From positions 1 to 27,206 of the forward strand of contig CAZCIB010000030.1 in assembly GCA_964498755.1 (NCBI GenBank): a stretch of DNA of 27,206 nt, given 5' to 3'. Shown here piece by piece: positions 22,702-27,206 of this stretch. The notes below the pieces were generated by a model. That model was not told the origin of the DNA and made no database searches. It saw only the letters and a list, made by a program, of their open reading frames with translations. The stretch comes from RZZS01 sp964498755 (GTDB lineage: Bacteria; Pseudomonadota; Alphaproteobacteria; Micavibrionales; Micavibrionaceae). Made by a program: the position numbers and the translations under genes. The first letter of the stretch is position 1; every line of letters begins with the position of its first letter.

Positions 22702-23325
22702 CTAGGAATCGGAATCCAAAACCGGCGCTGGCTGCCCTTGGCTCCGCATTACTGTCCGCCGGGCAAAATCGCGTTCGAAGCTTTTGGTTTTATCATCAAT
22801 GATTTCAAACCTCTCTTCAAGAAAGGCATGCGCGTCGCGCAGGTCCCCGGGTAAAGCTTTGTCGCCAAGCTCGAGCGTTTTTTGCGCCGCTCTTTTCATG
22901 GCGAAAATCACTTCAGTCAGCGGATACTCCTGGTCAGCCGACCTTTCCAGGCAGCCCATATGCGTCGCAGCAAGCCGATAACTGGAATTTATCCTGAGCA
23001 AAGCCGCCTCTTCCAGACCCACGCCGTGAGCAAGTTGAACCAGCGTCATTTCTATGCCTTTGTCTTTTCCGCAAATGATAACGGAAACTCTTTTTGGATC
23101 TTTATTTGCGTCAAGTTCCGTGGGCTTAACCTTTAAAGACAAACGGTCCTCATCCGTTTTGGCGCCGAGCGTAAATTCAAAATTCCTGCCCCGGTTTTTA
23201 TCCATCATCGGCGCGTAAAGCTCGCCGATGCCAAGCTTTTCGAACGCGTCCTCAAAGCCGGTAAAAATGATGCGCGGCTGTGGCTGGTTTCCTTCGGCGA
23301 CTTCCTTATGGGTCCGTCTAAGCAT
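22702..23325 (-). CDS. Unrecognised 207-aa protein upstream of ileS
   Basis: I do not recognise this protein. It is soluble and charged, with no signal peptide or membrane helix. Visible parts are RIIFTGFEDAFEKLGI at about 18-33, a strand-rich stretch (FEFTLGAKTDEDRLSLKV, VSVIICGKDKGIEMTLVQLA) and a helical, basic C-terminal third. It has two cysteines in the middle part. The ATG is preceded by GAGG at 9 bases; a TTG two codons earlier is an alternative. It is divergent from the BCCT transporter across 140 bp and precedes ileS on the same strand, but ileS has its own promoter. Confidence 0.7.
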   Translation of the reverse strand: MLRRTHKEVAEGNQPQPRIIFTGFEDAFEKLGIGELYAPMMDKNRGRNFEFTLGAKTDEDRLSLKVKPTELDANKDPKRVSVIICGKDKGIEMTLVQLAHGVGLEEAALLRINSSYRLAATHMGCLERSADQEYPLTEVIFAMKRAAQKTLELGDKALPGDLRDAHAFLEERFEIIDDKTKSFERDFARRTVMRSQGQPAPVLDSDS

Positions 23326-23465
23326 ATTCAAGCCTCATGGTCAAAAAAGATTATTACCATAATAAGCATGCTTAAGCAAGCCTTTTCTCTGCTCTTTACA
23401 GACAGGCACATATCTCTAAGGTTACTCGCAAGACTTGGGGAAAATATGGACCTGAAAAAAAACTT

Positions 23466-24995
23466 ATGACCCTAAAAAACAAAATCTTCAGCCGCATGAA
23501 CCCGCCCGTCTTTTTCGGCGCGGCAAGCGTCGTTGTGCTGTTCGTTTTCACGGGCAGCTTTTTCAGCGAGTGGTCCGAAGGGCTGTTCAAATCCGCGCGG
23601 GACGGCATTTCGAATATCTTCGGCTGGTACTACATGCTCGGCGCGACGCTCTTCCTTTTGTTCGCGCTCTGGCTGATGTTCGGACGGTTCGGCGACATAC
23701 GCCTTGGTAAACCTGAAGACAGGCCTGAATTCTCGTACCTTGCCTGGTTTACGATGCTGTTCAGCGCCGGCATGGGGATTGGTCTTGTGTTCTGGAGCGT
23801 GGCTGAGCCGATCTCGCATTACGCAAATCCACCCATGGCGGAAGGGCAAAGCAATGAAGCCGTGACGGAGGCCTTAAGGTTTACGTTCTTTCACTGGGGC
23901 CTGCATCCCTGGGCGATTTATCTCGTGCTTGCCGTATCGCTCGCCTATTTCCATTTCCGGCACGGCTTGCCGCTTGCGCCGCGTTCCATTCTGTTTCCGC
24001 TGATCGGCGAACGTTACAAGGGCTGGGCCGGGCATATCGCCGATATTCTTTGCGCGGTTGGAACGTTGCTGGGCGTTGCAACCTCACTCGGCCTCGGCGC
24101 GATGCAGGTCAATACGGGCATAGATTCCTTCACGGGCGTCGGCTTTTCAACGGAAAACCAGATCATTATTATCGCGCTTGTCACGCTGATCGCGACGATA
24201 TCGGTGGTTTTGGGCATCCATGGCGGCATCCGCAGGCTCAGCGTATTCAATATCGCCCTGGCCGGGCTGTTTATGCTTTTAATCCTTCTGTTGGGACCGA
24301 GCATTTATATTCTCGATTTCTTCGTCAGCGGCTTCGGTGAATATCTGCAGCATCTGCCCTCCATGAGTTTATGGGTGGATATAAGAAGCGACTCCGGATG
24401 GCAGGCGAACTGGACGCTGTTTTACTGGGGCTGGTGGATTTCCTGGTCGCCCTTTGTCGGCATCTTCATCGCGCGCATTTCCAAAGGCCGCACGATCCGA
24501 GAGCTTGTCATGGGAACGCTTCTCGTTCCTGTTCTGGTTACATTTTTCTGGCTCTCGACGTTTGGCGGCACGGCGCTCCATATGGAGCATTTTGAGAACG
24601 CCGGCGCCATTTTGGCCGCCGTCGACGAGGATTTCGCGCTCGCCCTGCATACGATGCTGGACCGGATGCCGCTTGCGAATGTCACTCTGGTTGTTGCGAC
24701 GCTTCTGATTGTAATTTTTTTCGTGACTTCGTCAGACTCCGGCTCGCTGGTCATTGACATGATTACCTCCGGCGGGCACCCGAACCCGCCGCGGGCCCAG
24801 CGCGTTTTCTGGGCCGTATCCGAAGGCGCGGTCGCAGCCGTGCTCCTTGTCGCTGGCGGTTTGACGGCGATCCAGAACGCGGCGATCAGCGCTGGCCTGC
24901 CGATGTCGGTATTGCTGGTTATCGCCGTTTGGGGCCTGACGCAGGCGCTTTACCGCGACAAGGCGCAAGAGTCAATCGAGCCGGAAGACGGATAA
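23466..24995 (+). CDS. BCCT family transporter (betaine/choline/carnitine type)
   Basis: This 509-aa protein has twelve probable membrane helices and the BCCT signatures: GMGIGLVFWSVAEPISHY at about 100-117 with the glycine-rich GxGxG-like stretch of helix 3, and the tryptophan-rich WTLFYWGWWISWSPFVGIF at about 317-335 that forms the substrate aromatic box, followed by ARISKGRTIREL. BCCT carriers import compatible solutes such as glycine betaine or choline with Na+ or H+. The MGIG motif is more like the Na+-coupled GMGIG form. No betaine synthesis genes are nearby, so the substrate is open. There is no long C-terminal osmosensing tail. Its stop abuts the convergent AEC gene with no gap. Confidence 0.93.
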   Translation: MTLKNKIFSRMNPPVFFGAASVVVLFVFTGSFFSEWSEGLFKSARDGISNIFGWYYMLGATLFLLFALWLMFGRFGDIRLGKPEDRPEFSYLAWFTMLFSAGMGIGLVFWSVAEPISHYANPPMAEGQSNEAVTEALRFTFFHWGLHPWAIYLVLAVSLAYFHFRHGLPLAPRSILFPLIGERYKGWAGHIADILCAVGTLLGVATSLGLGAMQVNTGIDSFTGVGFSTENQIIIIALVTLIATISVVLGIHGGIRRLSVFNIALAGLFMLLILLLGPSIYILDFFVSGFGEYLQHLPSMSLWVDIRSDSGWQANWTLFYWGWWISWSPFVGIFIARISKGRTIRELVMGTLLVPVLVTFFWLSTFGGTALHMEHFENAGAILAAVDEDFALALHTMLDRMPLANVTLVVATLLIVIFFVTSSDSGSLVIDMITSGGHPNPPRAQRVFWAVSEGAVAAVLLVAGGLTAIQNAAISAGLPMSVLLVIAVWGLTQALYRDKAQESIEPEDG

Positions 24996-25925
24996 TCAAA
25001 GCGGCGCGAACCCCAGAAACCACAGCGCCGCCGGGATGTAAAACAGCCCGATGACCGTGCCGACGAGAACAGTCGTCGCCGCCTTTTCGGGCGTCAGGTT
25101 CAGTTGTGCGGCGAACGCGGCGATATTGGCGGCAGGCGGCAGAATGGAATAAACGATAATCAGTTTGTGGACCTGGTCATCGAACCAGCCCGTAAAGCTT
25201 TTGTCAAAGGAAACAATCGCCAGCGCTACAAGCGGCCATAAAATCCACTGCCAGACCTGCACGATCGCGAAAAACCGCCCGCCGCCGAATTCCAGTTTTT
25301 TCACGCGGGAGAGCGCCACGCCGATTATCATCATGCCGATGATAATGTACGCGCCTTTAAAATGCTCCCAGTAGGTGATTGTCTGCGCATTGAAGGATAA
25401 GCCGGACAGGTTGAAGATTATGGCTGCGGCGATCGCATAGAGCGCTGGAAGCTTCGCCAGTTTTTTCAGGCTTTCCTTGGCCGTGAAGTGGCCGCGCGCG
25501 GCAAAGAAATACCCGTAGCTCGCCTCGAAAAACACGGCGCCGAGCAAAAGAAACGTATATACGCCGGCCCATTGCGTATCGAAGAGGAGCGCCACAACCG
25601 GCAAGCCGAAATAGCCCGTGTTCACCATGCCTGCGCAAATCGAGAGAAGGTTCGGGGTTTCGTCTTCCCAGATCTTCCGGCCCACAAACAAAGCCGTGAT
25701 CGCCAGAACGAGATGCATCGCGTAGGTCACAAAAGGCAGAAGGACGTATTCCCATTTCACCTCGATCTGTCCGATAAAGCCGAAGAGCGTCACCGGCATC
25801 AGGACGAAAATCGACAAATCAGCCAATGATTTCCGGTCAAGGTCAAACAAACGCCCGGCTGCAAAACCGATCCCGATAATCACGTAAAGCGGTATGAGGT
25901 TCGTAAATAGCGTTGTGAAGATCAT
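24996..25925 (-). CDS. AEC family transporter
   Basis: This 309-aa membrane protein has about ten hydrophobic segments and the layout of the AEC (auxin efflux carrier) family: an N-terminal FTNLIPLYVIIGIGFAAGR, and the break-containing segment GMVNTGYFGLPVVALLF at about 100-116, matching the conserved N-x-x-x-G-L-P pattern. Bacterial members carry malate, malonate or related acids, or are uncharacterised permeases. It starts 9 bp after the ribF stop and is probably cotranscribed with it, although the functions are not obviously linked. The substrate cannot be predicted. Confidence 0.88.
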   Translation of the reverse strand: MIFTTLFTNLIPLYVIIGIGFAAGRLFDLDRKSLADLSIFVLMPVTLFGFIGQIEVKWEYVLLPFVTYAMHLVLAITALFVGRKIWEDETPNLLSICAGMVNTGYFGLPVVALLFDTQWAGVYTFLLLGAVFFEASYGYFFAARGHFTAKESLKKLAKLPALYAIAAAIIFNLSGLSFNAQTITYWEHFKGAYIIIGMMIIGVALSRVKKLEFGGGRFFAIVQVWQWILWPLVALAIVSFDKSFTGWFDDQVHKLIIVYSILPPAANIAAFAAQLNLTPEKAATTVLVGTVIGLFYIPAALWFLGFAPL

Positions 25926-25934
25926 ATCTCATCT

Positions 25935-26849
25935 TTACATGAGAACTTTCTTAATTTCGATACAATCCTGATCCATCTGCGCGATGAGTTTTTCAAGGCT
26001 GTCGAATTTGGCTTCGCTGCGGATGCGGCGGACGGGTTTGACCCGGACGCTCCGCCCGTAAATCTCGCGGTTGAAGTCGAATATAAAAGCTTCCAGCTGC
26101 GCCAACGGCGCCTCGAACATTGGCCGTATGCCGATATTCACGGCGCAGGGCCGCCAGATTTCCTCGTCTTCGAGCTTTATCAACGCGGCGTAAACCCCGT
26201 AGGCCGGATGGATTGTCTCGCCAAGCGCGATATTGGCCGTCGGATAGCCCAGTTCGCGCCCGCGCTTGTCGCCATGACCGACGACGCCCGCAATTTCCCA
26301 TTCCCAGCCGAGCATGGCGTTAGCTCTCTCGATATCGCCATGGCGCAGGGCGGTACGGATATCGCTGGATGACCAGGGTAAATCATCCGCATGAAGACGC
26401 GGAATGCTCGTGACCGGAATGCCCGCGGCGCGGATCGTATCAGCATCGCCCTTGCGCAGTTGGCCAAAGCGGAAATCTTCGCCGATGATCACATGCGCCG
26501 CATTCAGGCCGTCAACCAGAACATTTTTAACGAAGGCTTCCGCGCTCTGGCTGGCAAAGTCCCAGTCGAATTTTGCGCAAACGACATAATCAACGCCGCA
26601 CTTACTCAATCTTCTGAACTTCACCGGAGCGGGGGTAATGCGCTGCGGCGGCTCGTCCGGGCGGAACAATGCGCGCGGATGCGGCTCGAACGTCAGGACG
26701 GCGAGTTTGCGGCTATCCTGCTCCGCGATTTCCTGCGTCCGCGCAAGCAGAGCCTGATGCCCCTTGTGCACTCCGTCGAAATTGCCGATCGCGACGGCGG
26801 CGTTCCGGCAGTCTTCCGGAAAAGCTTTAAAATCGTAAAAAACGCGCAT
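25935..26849 (-). CDS. ribF: Bifunctional riboflavin kinase/FAD synthetase
   Basis: This 304-aa enzyme converts riboflavin to FMN and then FAD. The N-terminal adenylyltransferase domain has AIGNFDGVHKGHQALL at 21-36 (HKGH nucleotide-binding motif), VIIGEDFRFG and an S/T-rich SSSDIR loop. The C-terminal flavokinase domain has HGDKRGRELGYPTANI with the conserved GxPTAN motif. Its length is normal. In many proteobacteria ribF is next to ileS and lspA; here ileS is 3 kb away with two transporters between. The AEC gene follows 9 bp downstream. Confidence 0.97.
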   Translation of the reverse strand: MRVFYDFKAFPEDCRNAAVAIGNFDGVHKGHQALLARTQEIAEQDSRKLAVLTFEPHPRALFRPDEPPQRITPAPVKFRRLSKCGVDYVVCAKFDWDFASQSAEAFVKNVLVDGLNAAHVIIGEDFRFGQLRKGDADTIRAAGIPVTSIPRLHADDLPWSSSDIRTALRHGDIERANAMLGWEWEIAGVVGHGDKRGRELGYPTANIALGETIHPAYGVYAALIKLEDEEIWRPCAVNIGIRPMFEAPLAQLEAFIFDFNREIYGRSVRVKPVRRIRSEAKFDSLEKLIAQMDQDCIEIKKVLM

Positions 26850-26990
26850 GGCTTTATTGTGCTTATATCTTTACCGACACAAAACCCGAAATATAGCGAA
26901 AAAAGCAATGGTTTTGTTGCAGAAAAAAATTTGGAAGTTGAAGCGACGGAATATCTTTCCGCCCCCGATAAAAATTCGGCCTTGCGCAAG

Positions 26991-27152
26991 GCGCCGCTGG
27001 AAAAGCCCGTGCTCGGGATCGGCATGATGGATAACGTGGAAATCGGCGCGGGCAAGGCCGTGTTCCTGACGCTCGCCGCCAATGGCGTTTCCATCATCCC
27101 CGTCCACGTCCCCAAAGCGCATGCCGAGGATTTCAAAGCGTTTGAGATTTGA
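26991..27152 (+). pseudogene. Repeat copy B, 3' fragment of the 7771-type gene
   Basis: The segment encodes the last 53 residues of the 133-aa protein at 7771-8172, identical except for the final residue, and ends in TGA. The frame stays open upstream (possible GTG at 26859 or TTG codons, none with a ribosome site), but the upstream peptide does not resemble the first copy. A perfect 12-bp palindrome, CCTTGCGCAAGG at 26980-26991, marks the junction. It is most simply a truncated duplicate; a short functional protein of up to 97 aa is possible. It stops 13 bp before the possible lpxK start. Confidence 0.65.
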
Positions 27153-27165
27153 TTAAACTGGGCGC

Positions 27166-27206
27166 ATGAAAACGCCGCTTTACTGGAAACACATATCTTT
27201 TCTTAT
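27166..27206 (+). CDS. Start of a gene cut by the window edge, possibly lpxK
   Basis: Thirteen codons are visible, reading MKTPLYWKHISFL. An alphaproteobacterial LpxK (tetraacyldisaccharide 4'-kinase of lipid A synthesis) often begins with a short x-x-P-x-F/Y-W pattern followed by a hydrophobic segment, and this fits. Thirteen residues are too few for a firm name. The ribosome site is weak. Confidence 0.3.
   Translation, partial: MKTPLYWKHISFL

Noticed and set aside
26391..26990. Plus-strand frame running into repeat copy B across ribF
   Set aside because: The part before 26849 is antisense to ribF. Between 26850 and 26990 there is no ribosome site, so only the repeated 3' part is reported.

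Overview
The window is chromosomal DNA from an alphaproteobacterium. The evidence is a block in the order mltA, Tim44-domain gene, fxsA, secB; an Hsp20 gene followed by a DUF1150 gene; an rpoN, long-form hpf, ptsN run; a CHCC zinc-finger protein of the NDUFS6 type; and a eukaryotic-type isoleucyl-tRNA synthetase of the kind known from Rickettsiales and some deep-branching alphaproteobacteria. A Micavibrio- or Rhodospirillales-like lineage is an inference, not a proof. Most of the window is housekeeping DNA with tightly packed genes. I see no phage, insertion sequence, CRISPR array or obvious defence island.

Layout. (1) 1-3.25 kb: an ArsR-family repressor with the cysteine pair of persulfide sensors (BigR/SqrR type), convergent with a surface-glycan pair (GT9 heptosyltransferase-like and GT4) and a small membrane protein. 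(2) 3.3-6.6 kb: tRNA-Ser(GGA), rpoN, hpf and ptsN (nitrogen and stationary-phase control), with a small unrecognised gene on the opposite strand that overlaps the rpoN 3' end. (3) 6.6-8.2 kb: DUF1150 and hsp20, the latter preceded by a promoter and a leader that folds like a ROSE RNA thermometer; then a CHCC zinc-finger gene and an unrecognised 133-aa gene whose 3' end recurs at 27 kb. (4) 8.3-11.5 kb: mltA and Tim44 on the minus strand, divergent from fxsA and secB. (5) 11.6-13.7 kb: an unrecognised, AT-richer gene, then rpmI-rplT with its own promoter and terminator, and a gpt-like phosphoribosyltransferase. (6) 13.7-19.2 kb: a three-gene stress operon, prkA, yeaH-like (DUF444), spoVR. (7) 19.4-23.3 kb: ileS with its own promoter and a short leader hairpin, interrupted in frame by a 110-bp nested palindromic element; upstream an unrecognised gene. 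(8) 23.5-27.2 kb: a BCCT transporter, an AEC-type transporter, ribF, a 162-bp repeat copy of the gene 3' end from region 3, and the first codons of a possible lpxK.

The observations most worth following up are the palindromic element that became protein inside the editing domain of IleRS, the ROSE-like leader of hsp20, and the partial gene duplication whose seven base differences before the last codon are all synonymous.
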